Assembly: GCF_003390845.1 (NCBI RefSeq)
Contig: NZ_QMEK01000001.1
Span: forward strand, 1,240,001-1,304,000
Direction of reading: 5' to 3'
From: Tropicimonas sp. IMCC34043
GTDB taxonomy: Bacteria; Pseudomonadota; Alphaproteobacteria; Rhodobacterales; Rhodobacteraceae
DNA length: 64,000 nt
A program made the translations under genes and the position numbers. This document shows, one piece after another, positions 36,049 through 44,271 of this stretch (the stretch's first letter is position 1; every line of letters starts with the position of its first letter). Under the pieces are notes generated by a model. That model saw only the letters and a list, made by a program, of their open reading frames with translations. It had not been told where the DNA came from and ran no database searches.

Positions 36049-38493
36049 ATGGAAATCATCAAACAGTTGGCAGCCCTCGGTAACACGGGGGCGCACACCG
36101 AAGGCTATGTTGACCGTGCGAAGGGCAAGTTTGCCTATCGCAAGGTCGATGGGCCTATCACGGTGGACATGATCGCGGCACACCTCAACGGCACACAGCC
36201 GCTCGGCATGTATCTGAACGTGGACGAGGCGCAGCAGAAGTCACACTTCCTCGTGCTCGACTTCGACGATCACGACAAGAAAGGCATCGCCTATCAGCCG
36301 ACGCTCGAAGTCGCGATGCACCTTGCCGCGCGCGAAATCCCGTTCCTCGTGTTCCGCTCCGGCGGAGGGCATGGCTATCACATCTGGCTTGCCTTCGAGA
36401 ATTCGCGCCGCGTCGATACGATCAAGGAGGACGCGAAACGCCTGCTCGCAGGCGTGGAAAGCGACGGCGCGACCTTTGTCGCCGTGTCGTCGGGCAATCT
36501 CAACCGCGCCGTCATGAACGCCAAAGGGCAGAAGATCGGTGTTGAGCATGGCGTCGAAGTTCTGCCCAAGGGCTTCGGCGAGCAGAACGTCGCTCTGCCT
36601 TGCTCACGCGCGAGTGTGCCCATGCGCCTCGAAAAGGACGGCACGACGGTCAGCCTTGTCGAGTGCGCGCTTGACGACCTCGAATTGCAGTTCGTGCCGA
36701 CAAAGAAAGCTGGCCGCAAGAAAGCAGACGACGCCGCAGGCGTGGACAACGACGCGGCCTTCGATGCCTTCATTCAGAAATATGATCCCGACAACCGCGA
36801 CGAATGGGGCGCTGCGGGCATCTGCCTGCAAGCGGCGTTTGGCAAGGAAAACGCATGGGCGCGCGGGCGATGGGTCGAATGGTCGAAGACCTCGCCGAAA
36901 TATCGCGCAGGCGATGAAACCGAATGGGACGGCCTGTCAGGCGCGAACCAATACTCACCCCTGTCGTTCTGGCGCATCGCGAAGGAACACGGCTACAGCG
37001 GCGATTGGCCGTTCAAGGCGGCAGAGCAGCGAAAACTGCTCGCGCTCGACTTCCTCGCCGACACGCGGATTCTGCGCGACCAATCCGACGTTGCCTATGC
37101 CGAGTTGAAGCCGCGCGAGTGGGTTCGCATCGACACCAACGACTTCAAGAACCGCTGCGCCTACGGAATGCTTCGCGAATACGGCAAGCTGCCGCAAGAG
37201 CAGGACGTGAAAGGCGCGCAGATGATCGCACTTGCACAGGCAGCAGAGACCGCGCCTGAGCATGTCGATTTGCGGTTCGCGCGTGTCGGCGGCAAGCGAT
37301 ATGTCTTTCTCGCCGATCCTGCCCGCACGATCATCGAGATCGACGACGAGGGTTGGCGCGTCAACAACGATGCCCCTGTGCAGTTCCGCAAAGGCGTCGG
37401 CTTGCCCATGTCGCTGCCCGAACAAGGCGAGTTGTCAGACCTGATCAACTTCTTGAACGTGGACGATGACTCGATGGTGTTCCTGCTTGCGTGGATGGTC
37501 ACGGCGATCATCAACCCCGGCCAACAATGCCCTATCGCCATTCTCGACGGTTCGGCTGGCTCGGCCAAGTCATCGACCCTAGCAACCCTGATCGAAATCC
37601 TCGATCCGCGCGTCGGTGCGCAGGCAGGCGAACCTGGCTCGGAAGATGACCTCGTCGTGACTGCCTATCAATCGGCTGTCATGTCCTTCGACAACGTTGA
37701 AGCCCTAGCGCGCCTGTCTGACGCCTTGTGCCGCCTCTCGACGGGCGGCGGGTTGAGCAAGCGAAAGCTGTATTCTGACGGTGACGTGTTCGCGGTCGAT
37801 GCGATGCGGCCTTTGCTGATCGCGGGCCTCGATCCAACGTTCTACAAGCAAGACCTCATCGAGCGGATCGTTCGCGTCACCCTGACACGCCCCAAAGCCT
37901 ACATGGACGAGGACGAGTTTCGCGCCTATCGGGCGGCGAACATGGCGCGGTGGCGCGGCGCGCTTTACAGCCTCGTCTCGCGCGTGCTGCGCGACGTTCA
38001 TTCGGTCAAGCAGACGAGTTCGCGTTTCGGCGTGTTCTCTCGGGCAGGCGAGTGTGTCGCGCGCGCGCTCGGCAAGCCTGACGGCTGGTTCGGCCTCGCC
38101 TATGCCAAGATGCGCCTTGAAATGGCCGAGGAAGCAGCGACGGCGGATAGCGTCTACATCTTCCTCGTCGATTACCTTGCCGCAGGTGACAACTTCATCG
38201 GCACCAAGGTCACGGCGACGGCGGCTGAGTTGTTCCTTGAGATGAAAAGCACGCTCGCCGATCTGTCGAACCTGATCTCGATGAAAGACGTTCCGGGGAA
38301 CGCGCGGGCGATCTCGCCGCGCATCGTGCAGGCATCGACGCTGCTTGAGAAGGCCCACGGCTGGCGCGTGTCGCGTGGTCGGCATCGCGAGTTCATCTTT
38401 GAGAAGGTCGCGAAGGTCGAGGCAACGGCAGACGACATTCTTGCCCTGATGCGTGACCATCAGAACGGCATCGCTGACGCCGCAGGCTTCTGA
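36049..38493 (+). CDS. Primase-polymerase/helicase fusion protein
   Basis: An 814-residue replication protein. The N-terminal archaeo-eukaryotic-type primase domain has its catalytic DFD at residues 71-73 and the SGGGHGYHIW motif at 104-113, like the TOTE-type and phage-satellite primases. A PriCT-like helical domain follows (around 240-330: YDPDNRDEWGAAGICLQAAFG and YSPLSFWRIAKEHGY). The C-terminal superfamily-3-like helicase has Walker A DGSAGSAKSS near residue 502 and Walker B VMSFDNVE near 543, with a later Arg-rich segment RIVRVTLTRPK. ATG 36049 immediately follows the previous stop. It probably replicates the element from the adjacent repeat region. Confidence 0.85.
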   Translation: MEIIKQLAALGNTGAHTEGYVDRAKGKFAYRKVDGPITVDMIAAHLNGTQPLGMYLNVDEAQQKSHFLVLDFDDHDKKGIAYQPTLEVAMHLAAREIPFLVFRSGGGHGYHIWLAFENSRRVDTIKEDAKRLLAGVESDGATFVAVSSGNLNRAVMNAKGQKIGVEHGVEVLPKGFGEQNVALPCSRASVPMRLEKDGTTVSLVECALDDLELQFVPTKKAGRKKADDAAGVDNDAAFDAFIQKYDPDNRDEWGAAGICLQAAFGKENAWARGRWVEWSKTSPKYRAGDETEWDGLSGANQYSPLSFWRIAKEHGYSGDWPFKAAEQRKLLALDFLADTRILRDQSDVAYAELKPREWVRIDTNDFKNRCAYGMLREYGKLPQEQDVKGAQMIALAQAAETAPEHVDLRFARVGGKRYVFLADPARTIIEIDDEGWRVNNDAPVQFRKGVGLPMSLPEQGELSDLINFLNVDDDSMVFLLAWMVTAIINPGQQCPIAILDGSAGSAKSSTLATLIEILDPRVGAQAGEPGSEDDLVVTAYQSAVMSFDNVEALARLSDALCRLSTGGGLSKRKLYSDGDVFAVDAMRPLLIAGLDPTFYKQDLIERIVRVTLTRPKAYMDEDEFRAYRAANMARWRGALYSLVSRVLRDVHSVKQTSSRFGVFSRAGECVARALGKPDGWFGLAYAKMRLEMAEEAATADSVYIFLVDYLAAGDNFIGTKVTATAAELFLEMKSTLADLSNLISMKDVPGNARAISPRIVQASTLLEKAHGWRVSRGRHREFIFEKVAKVEATADDILALMRDHQNGIADAAGF

Positions 38494-38790
38494 TCCAAAT
38501 TGGTTGGATCGAAATAGTTGGATCGCGGTTTTCGCGGTCCGACGCCTTTTCGCGGGCAGCGTTGTAACAGTTCGTGACCTGCGGTCGATCCAACTAATTC
38601 ATGGATCGGTTGGGGCACGTTCGGGCTGGCTATGACGCGGTGCGATGCGCTCGGGCGTTGGGCGCAACGCAAAAACGCAAATCGGGGTGGATTTCAAATC
38701 TATATACGCGAAATCAATGGATGGATGGATCGCAGGTCACAGCTTTGTTTCATCCATCCATCCAACTATTACGCGCAAGGGATTTTAAAA
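38490..38790. repeat. Repeat-rich candidate replication origin
   Basis: TGGATCG (either strand) occurs five times: 38505, 38519, 38586 (inverted), 38602 and 38726. TAGTTGGAT occurs three times: 38515-38523, and inverted at 38588-38596 and 38760-38768. An inverted pair GTGACCTGCG (38574-38583) / CGCAGGTCAC (38731-38740) and TGGATGGATGGATCG / CATCCATCCATCCAAC blocks add symmetry, and ATTTTAAAA follows at 38782. Iterons next to a primase-helicase gene are the layout of a replicon origin. Confidence 0.6.
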
Positions 38791-39150
38791 CCCATGGTGG
38801 TTTGCCGTTTTGCGTTGCGCCTGACGGATTCTCTCAGGATCGCCCGAACCGAATACGGGGCAGCGACTCCACCTTCTTTCGTGCTCGCTGCCTGCCCGAT
38901 GATCGCTCACCTACAAGCCACCTACAAACCGCATTACCGCACCAAGCAATATCAATAGGTTAGCGGGCCAGAACGTATGTTGTCTGACCATACGTCAGAA
39001 GGCAGGCACAACATGTCGTGGTGGGTGGATCATAGCACCACAATACTCACCCGATGCAACAGAAGGCCCGAAGGGGACCCCCTCCCACTGAGAAGCGGAC
39101 CCCCGCACCACCCTCGGACAGAATTTTTCAGAATTTTTCGCACAACCGCA
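38494..39150. other. 657 bp intergenic region after the primase-helicase
   Basis: No protein-like ORF. The left part holds the iteron cluster described at 38490-38790; the right part holds two CCTACAA words at 38910 and 38921 (11 bp apart), the same words as in the integrase arm sites. The remainder, up to the HEPN-like gene, shows nothing recognisable. Confidence 0.5.
38910..38928 (+). repeat. Internal pair of CCTACAA words
   Basis: CCTACAAG (38910-38917) and CCTACAAA (38921-38928), again with an 11-bp period. They match the arm-type repeats at both ends of the element but lie in its middle; they may be an additional integrase or regulator binding site. Confidence 0.45.
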
Positions 39151-39693
39151 TCAAACATCGTCAGGTGGTCCCGGCCAAGCCCACGTCCTGCCTGAGACCT
39201 TGGTGAGGTGCGCAAGCTGAGCATGGACCGTATCTGAGACATGGGCATTGACCCAATCCACCAAATCCTCCCAATGGCGCGGTGCACCTAGGCAGAGTGT
39301 CATGTTGATGGTGAACTTTACGTCCACCCGATCCGGCTGAACATCATAGTCGATAGCGGTGCCCACGGTTTCGTGGTCGCCATGATGTGCATGACGCTTG
39401 TGCCGAAGGTCCATCAGTTCATCGTGAGTGGGTTGAAGGCGTTCGGGAACTTGCGCGCGGGTCAGTTTGGTTACACCCGTTGTCTCCGTGAAAAGTCGGC
39501 CATACGCGGTGACAAGCGCGGAAGTCAAAGTCTCGACCTCGAGCATGAATTCCATCGTCAGTTCGACTTCGAGGGATTTCAACCGCCCATACGCATACGC
39601 GACTTGCTGCGCTGCATTCATCATAAGGATCGCTCGCTCTAAGCGTTTACGCTCCCTATCGAATTGAGCCAAGAATTCATCGTTTGACATCAC
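39151..39693 (-). CDS. HEPN-like accessory protein, possible defence or toxin gene
   Basis: A 180-residue, mostly helical protein on the strand opposite to the rest of the element. The segment DELMDLRHKRHAHHGDHET contains Arg followed by four to six residues and His, the shape of the HEPN ribonuclease active-site motif, at the end of a long helix. Helices before it (YAYGRLKSLEVELTMEFMLEVETLTSALVTAYGRLF) fit the HEPN four-helix bundle. Accessory genes at this location in satellites often confer phage defence. Homology is not proven; it is a hypothesis from motif and position. Confidence 0.5.
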   Translation of the reverse strand: MMSNDEFLAQFDRERKRLERAILMMNAAQQVAYAYGRLKSLEVELTMEFMLEVETLTSALVTAYGRLFTETTGVTKLTRAQVPERLQPTHDELMDLRHKRHAHHGDHETVGTAIDYDVQPDRVDVKFTINMTLCLGAPRHWEDLVDWVNAHVSDTVHAQLAHLTKVSGRTWAWPGPPDDV

Positions 39694-39829
39694 CCCTCCC
39701 TTTGTCCGCCCAAATTCGGCGAAGCAATGTTTCTTCGCGATTGCAGCATTTTAGGACGATCTGGCCTGAACTCTGGTCGAGATTCAATCGAAGTTTGCCG
39801 ATGATCGAAATGCGCAGCGACTGGCCCCT

Positions 39830-39875
39830 GTGGGCGGCGGTTTCGCGCGCCTAGCTCCTTCTGGCCGCCGCCCAC
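39830..39875. promoter_or_regulatory. Perfect 11-bp inverted repeat upstream of the packaging genes
   Basis: GTGGGCGGCGG (39830-39840) and CCGCCGCCCAC (39865-39875) flank a 24-nt spacer and end 17 bp before ATG 39893. As DNA it could be a divergent operator; as RNA it would form a stable hairpin close to the ribosome-binding site. Either fits control of the late packaging operon. Confidence 0.5.
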
Positions 39876-39892
39876 AACCCTTGTGAGGAAAC

Positions 39893-40156
39893 ATGCAGAT
39901 CATCATCGAAGACAAAGGCGACGCGGTCGCGCTGATCGAGAAAACGGACTCGTCCTCGTCGCAACTCGTCATCCCCGTGTCGAAGGCACAACTCATCCAC
40001 GGGATGAAGGAAGTCCTCGGCGATCCCTTCAAGACGGACGTGTTCATCGGCGACGTGATGCTCGCGAAAACCCGTGACGGCTTGGCCGTTCACACGCAGG
40101 TCGGGCGGTTCTCGATCCCCTACGTTCACGCGTTCCCGCTGCTGTCGGAGGCGTGA
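39893..40156 (+). CDS. Hypothetical protein, first gene of packaging operon
   Basis: An 87-residue protein with alternating beta and helix segments (MQIIIEDKGDAVALIE, AQLIHGMKEVLG, TDVFIGDVMLAKTRDGLAVH). No family is recognised. GTGAGG provides a ribosome-binding site before ATG 39893. It ends just before the portal-like gene, with the stop overlapping GTG 40153. Confidence 0.6.
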   Translation: MQIIIEDKGDAVALIEKTDSSSSQLVIPVSKAQLIHGMKEVLGDPFKTDVFIGDVMLAKTRDGLAVHTQVGRFSIPYVHAFPLLSEA

Positions 40157-40158
40157 TC

Positions 40159-41517
40159 ATGAGGCCGCAGAAGCCCCGGCACGACCGCCGTATGCAGGAC
40201 TACTACCTGATCCGCGACTGTCTCGAAGGCGAGCGGCAAATCAAGGATCAAGGGGAACTCTACACCCCGAAGCCTGACGGCATGTCGTCCACCAACTATC
40301 AGCATTACATCGACCGTGGGTCGTTCTACGGCGCGCCCGAGATGACCCTTCGCGCCCTCGTCGGCCTCGCGCTGCGCAAGGATCCCGTCATTCGCCTGCC
40401 TTCGCGCCTCGAACCGATGCGGCTGCGCGCGACCAACGACAAAGCGCCGTTGCAGGTGCTCATCGAAGACATGGTGCGCGAAGTCACGTCGATGGGGCGT
40501 TTTGGGCTGATGCTCGACTTCCCGCGCGCAGGCACAACGGCTATCACGACGCCGCACTTCGTGACATGGACTGCCGAGACGATTGCGGATTGGGACACGC
40601 AGTATGTCAATGGTCAGAAGGAACTGACCCGCGTCGTGCTCGTGTCAGACGAGGACTTCGACGGTGCCGACGTTTTCGTTGAACTCGTCCTTGAAGACAC
40701 GATCTACAAGATTCGCCGCTTCATCCGTGAAGGTCAGCCCGAGCGCCGCGTGGACATTGGCGACGAGATCATTCCGACGATCAACGGGAAGGCGCTGAAC
40801 TACATTCCCTTCCTGATGGTCAGCCACGAAAGCTTGCGGCCCTCGGACGTGAAACCGCCGCTGCTCGATCTGTGCAACCTCGCCATCTCGCACTTCAAGA
40901 ATTCCTGCGACCGCGAGCACGCAATCTTTCTGAGCGGATCGCCGACGCCGTGGATCGCGGGCAGCGTGCCGATTGACCGCGTGCCGAAGGCAATCGGTTC
41001 GGGCACGGTGTGGAACCTGCCCGAAGGCACGCAGGTCGGTATGCTCGAATACACAGGCGCGGGCGTCGCCTCCATGAAGGAGTTGATGCAGGAGAAAATC
41101 GACATGATGGCGACGCTCGGCGCGCGGATGTTGTCGGTCAACATGAACCGCAACGAGACCATCGACACAGCGACGCAGCGCACGCGGTCAGAGCTGTCGT
41201 TGCTGCACTCGACGGTCGTCATGGTGGAGGCGGCGCTTACCCGCCTGCTGCGCCTCGCTGCTGAGTGGCTTGCGGCATCGCCGGACGACGTGTCCGTTTC
41301 GTTCTCGCGCGACTTCATCGAGATCGCGATGGAACCGAAGATGGTCGAGGCGCAGTTGAAACTGTGGCAAGGCGGCATGATCTCCCGTGCGACCCTCTAC
41401 GAAAACCTCCAGCGCGGCGAGATCGCGCGGGCAGACCGCCCGTGGGAGGACGAGAAAGACATGATCGACGAGGAAGGCGGCGATCTGTCTGCGCCTATCA
41501 TTCGCCCCGTGGCGTGA
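40159..41517 (+). CDS. Phage portal-like protein, DUF4055 type
   Basis: A 452-residue protein resembling DUF4055 portal proteins: the N-terminal YYLIRDCLEGERQIKDQG and GAPEMTLRALVGLALRKDPVI, an IPFLMVSHESLRP stretch in the middle, a long C-terminal helix region (QEKIDMMATLGARMLS and MNRNETIDTATQRTRSELSLL) and a final acidic tail. Portals form the dodecameric DNA gate in a capsid vertex and dock the terminase. GGAGG at 40147-40151 selects ATG 40159. No capsid or scaffold gene follows. Confidence 0.75.
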   Translation: MRPQKPRHDRRMQDYYLIRDCLEGERQIKDQGELYTPKPDGMSSTNYQHYIDRGSFYGAPEMTLRALVGLALRKDPVIRLPSRLEPMRLRATNDKAPLQVLIEDMVREVTSMGRFGLMLDFPRAGTTAITTPHFVTWTAETIADWDTQYVNGQKELTRVVLVSDEDFDGADVFVELVLEDTIYKIRRFIREGQPERRVDIGDEIIPTINGKALNYIPFLMVSHESLRPSDVKPPLLDLCNLAISHFKNSCDREHAIFLSGSPTPWIAGSVPIDRVPKAIGSGTVWNLPEGTQVGMLEYTGAGVASMKELMQEKIDMMATLGARMLSVNMNRNETIDTATQRTRSELSLLHSTVVMVEAALTRLLRLAAEWLAASPDDVSVSFSRDFIEIAMEPKMVEAQLKLWQGGMISRATLYENLQRGEIARADRPWEDEKDMIDEEGGDLSAPIIRPVA

Positions 41518-41532
41518 CGCGGAGCGAACGGC

Positions 41533-42042
41533 ATGACGCCAGAGCAACACCTGTTTCTCGCCGTGATGCGTCAGAGCTTGGTCGATTTGTTCATCGGCAC
41601 GCCGTCGTCGTCAAACCCCCAAGAGGGTGATTTGATCCGACGCGAAGCCCTCGCCTTCTTCACCGATGCGACAGGCGGTTGGGCGCGCAGCCGTCAGCAC
41701 ATTTGCACGATCATCGACCGAGACCCCGATGCCGTGCGCCTCTCGATCATCGCGATACTTGAAGGGGCAGAACTGCCCTACATGGGCGACGTGCGCGGGA
41801 ACGGCCTCGAAAAAGCGCGTGCATTGTGGGCGGAACAAAAGGACCGGGAGGCAGCGGCACAGGCCGAACGCCTGAGACGGGCGACACCAACGACCGTCGC
41901 GCCGCCTGCCGCCCCTGCTGCTCCCGTTGCGCCGAAGACGGCCCGCATCAAGGAGTCGAGGAAGGCGGCAAAGCCTTGGTTGTGCCCTCCGCTCGCTCCC
42001 GAAGACTGGGCGGCCTATGACGGAATCGAAGTAACTGTCTGA
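41533..42042 (+). CDS. Hypothetical protein of the packaging operon
   Basis: A 169-residue protein. The N-terminal two thirds is alpha-helical with a conserved-looking ATGGWARSRQHICTIIDRDPDAVRLSIIAILEG segment, the C-terminal third is Pro/Ala-rich and basic and ends in a small acidic segment. No family recognised. GGAG precedes ATG 41533; 15 bp after the portal gene. Could be a DNA-binding or structural accessory protein, but that is a guess. Confidence 0.6.
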   Translation: MTPEQHLFLAVMRQSLVDLFIGTPSSSNPQEGDLIRREALAFFTDATGGWARSRQHICTIIDRDPDAVRLSIIAILEGAELPYMGDVRGNGLEKARALWAEQKDREAAAQAERLRRATPTTVAPPAAPAAPVAPKTARIKESRKAAKPWLCPPLAPEDWAAYDGIEVTV

Positions 42043-42123
42043 TACTGCAATCGTATTCTGCCCCCTGTGTCCCGCATAATGACGGTGCAAGGCAGGGAGC
42101 CCGGCATCTCTCACGTTCAGGGG

Positions 42124-42156
42124 GAGGCAGGTCTTCGGGCCTGCCTCTTTTCTTTT
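42124..42156 (+). terminator. Strong intrinsic terminator inside the packaging operon
   Basis: A 10-bp GC-rich stem (GAGGCAGGTC, 42124-42133, paired with GGCCTGCCTC, 42138-42147) closed by a UUCG tetraloop and followed by TTTTCTTTT. It lies between the 169-residue gene and the 131-residue gene, so the genes after it need readthrough, antitermination or their own promoter. Confidence 0.85.
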
Positions 42157-42173
42157 GAACGTGGAGATGACGA

Positions 42174-42569
42174 ATGAGCGAACAGAACGACAAGCTGATG
42201 GAGCAGTTCATCGAAAAGGCAGCGCCGCGCCTGCTCGATGCCCTGAAAGACTCCATCGCGAAGCAGATCGAGGAAAGCACGCGCGGGCTGAAAGAGTCGG
42301 CGACGCGGATGCTCGACGAGATCAAGGACACGAAGCGCGCAGCAGCCGAGAAGGACGACGCGCTGGCCGCGACGACGAAACTGCTCGCGGCCCTCGACGA
42401 GAACGACCGCAAGCGCGCAGCCGAAAACGCTGGTCTCGACCGTTTCTTCAAAGCAGCCGACACGGTGCGCCTGACGCGCACGCAGGCGCGCGACCCGAAA
42501 ATCTATCGCGAAGCGAAAGCGGCGGCCGAGAAAGCGGGCACGCGGCTGGAGATCACCGACGATGAATGA
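42174..42569 (+). CDS. Coiled-coil hypothetical protein
   Basis: A 131-residue protein that is almost entirely charged alpha-helix, predicted coiled coil from about residue 20 to 85 (heptad-like Leu/Ile/Ala pattern) with a short C-terminal tail. Its size and content resemble small scaffold or connector proteins, but there is no specific signature. GGAGATG fits ATG 42174. Starts 18 bp after the intrinsic terminator. Confidence 0.55.
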   Translation: MSEQNDKLMEQFIEKAAPRLLDALKDSIAKQIEESTRGLKESATRMLDEIKDTKRAAAEKDDALAATTKLLAALDENDRKRAAENAGLDRFFKAADTVRLTRTQARDPKIYREAKAAAEKAGTRLEITDDE

Positions 42570-42897
42570 AAGTCATCTCGCGCGATTGCTCGCCTCCTAC
42601 TTCCTGTTTCACCACACGGACCCAACCATGACGCGGGATCGCATTCGGATCGACGAATACGGGGGTCTTTTCGTCGATGGTGAACCGATGGACGACAAGA
42701 CGCGCCTGCGCGTCGGCGTGCTGACCTGCATCATCCTCGATTGCGTCGGCGGCGACACTGACCCCGACATCTCGAACCGTCTCGGCGATCATTTCGCCTA
42801 TCGCGACGCGACGCTCTGGGTCGCGAAACTGCTGCGGAAAGGGGCATTCATTCACGTTCTCGGTGAGTTTCTGCACAGGCGGGGGCAAGCCGCATGA
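42562..42897 (+). CDS. Hypothetical protein
   Basis: A 111-residue protein with no recognised domain; it contains an FLFHHTDPTMTRDRIRIDEYGGLFVDGE segment and two Cys. It overlaps the preceding gene by 8 bp and the terminase gene by 4 bp (ATGA), so it is clearly translated as part of the packaging operon. Confidence 0.6.
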   Translation: MNESHLARLLASYFLFHHTDPTMTRDRIRIDEYGGLFVDGEPMDDKTRLRVGVLTCIILDCVGGDTDPDISNRLGDHFAYRDATLWVAKLLRKGAFIHVLGEFLHRRGQAA

Positions 42898-43484
42898 ACA
42901 TGCACCGTGTCCTGTCAGTTCTGCCGAAAGAGACGGGCACCGGGCGTCGGGGCGTTCTTCGGAACCGTCCCGACGTAGGCGAGATCGTCGTCGATCTCGT
43001 CCTTGGCCGCCGTTCAGGTGCAGACATCGCGAAGCGCACGGGCGTCGATTACGAGACGGTTCAGCGGTTCAAGAAGCGTTTCCTGACCGACGAGGTTCGC
43101 AAGGTCGTTCTCGCGGAGTCGCAGCAGGCCGAGGCGAACAAGCTCGATGCGCAGATCAACGCGGGACAGGACGAAGTGCAGCACGGCCTTCGGTCGATCA
43201 TCGACGAGCAGAAGAAGCTCTACAAGGAAATCCGCGCGAACCGCGACCTCGACGGCAACGAAGGCATCCTCGCGATGCTGTTGCGCGACCAAGGGCAATC
43301 CCTCGAACGCCTGCTCAAGTCCTACACCGCCTTGAAGGAGAAAACGACCATCGTGCTTTCGATCAACGAAAGCCCCGAATGGTCCAAGTTGCAGGAAGTG
43401 CTCTACGCGACCTTCGCCGAACACCCCGAGGCATTCGACACCTTCCGCGCCCTCACGCGTGAGCGGAGGTTGCGGCTTGAATGA
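42894..43484 (+). CDS. Probable terminase small subunit
   Basis: A 196-residue protein with an N-terminal helix-turn-helix (GRRSGADIAKRTGVDYETVQRFKKRF, residues about 39-64), then an oligomerisation-type helical region and a C-terminal tail. This plan matches small terminases that bind the pac or cos site, and the position directly before the large terminase supports it. Overlaps upstream gene by ATGA and ends inside the start region of the large subunit. Confidence 0.7.
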   Translation: MNMHRVLSVLPKETGTGRRGVLRNRPDVGEIVVDLVLGRRSGADIAKRTGVDYETVQRFKKRFLTDEVRKVVLAESQQAEANKLDAQINAGQDEVQHGLRSIIDEQKKLYKEIRANRDLDGNEGILAMLLRDQGQSLERLLKSYTALKEKTTIVLSINESPEWSKLQEVLYATFAEHPEAFDTFRALTRERRLRLE

Positions 43485-44271
43485 ACTCGGCCTGTTCCTT
43501 CGCACCCTTGAGGAACGCGTCGATCCGACCGCGCTGTTCGAGCGTGTCGTCGGCTCGGCCTGCGATCCGTGGCAGCATCAAATGCTCACGAACACGTCGC
43601 CCTTCGCGATGGTGCTGGCCTCCCGTCGTATCGGCAAGTCGCAGACGACAGCCATTCTTGCGGCACAAACCGTTGCGGCACCTAACCAAACCGTTCTGAT
43701 CCTCTCCTATACCCTCAATCAGTCGCAGTTGCTGTTCAAGAAATGCCTGCAAGCTTGGGAGGCCATGAACTTACCCATCCAGAAAACGCGCCTGACGCAG
43801 CAAGTCATGGACCTAGAGAACGGCTCGACCATCGTCTGCGTTCCTGCGGGACAAGACGGGGCATCGGCTCGTGGCTATGGCGTCAAGGACGGCGGCATTT
43901 TGATCTACGAGGAAGGCGCGTTCATCGCGGATGAGGTTTTCGACGCGACGCTGCCCATTCGCGAAGATGGAGGTCGCATCCTCCTTATCACGACGCCGGG
44001 GCGGAAGGGCGGCTTCGCCCACAAGCTCTGGACCGAAAACGACGACGTTGAGAAGATTACGGCTCGCTCAACAGATTTGCCGCGCATGGCCGAGAAGATC
44101 GCCTTCGACCGCCGCTTCATGCCGCCGATGCAATTCGCGGTCGAGCATGAACTGCGGTGGATGGGCGGCGGCACACCCTTTTTCGACACTGACACCATCA
44201 CCAATGCCTTCACCGACACCCCTGAACTGATCCTTGGAGACTTCTATGCAGGAACTCACGCAAATCGGTGA
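43477..44271 (+). CDS. Terminase large subunit, ATPase half
   Basis: A 264-residue protein carrying the packaging motor ATPase: Walker A LASRRIGKSQTT (residues about 43-54), adenine-binding features, Walker B ILIYEE near 150, coupling motif LITTPG near 176. It ends with a DTDTITNAFTDTPEL segment, where a normal TerL continues into the nuclease. I prefer TTG 43477 because GGAGG at 43465-43469 lies 7 bp upstream; GTG 43459 is an alternative. Its end overlaps the next gene by 26 bp. Confidence 0.8.
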   Translation: MNELGLFLRTLEERVDPTALFERVVGSACDPWQHQMLTNTSPFAMVLASRRIGKSQTTAILAAQTVAAPNQTVLILSYTLNQSQLLFKKCLQAWEAMNLPIQKTRLTQQVMDLENGSTIVCVPAGQDGASARGYGVKDGGILIYEEGAFIADEVFDATLPIREDGGRILLITTPGRKGGFAHKLWTENDDVEKITARSTDLPRMAEKIAFDRRFMPPMQFAVEHELRWMGGGTPFFDTDTITNAFTDTPELILGDFYAGTHANR

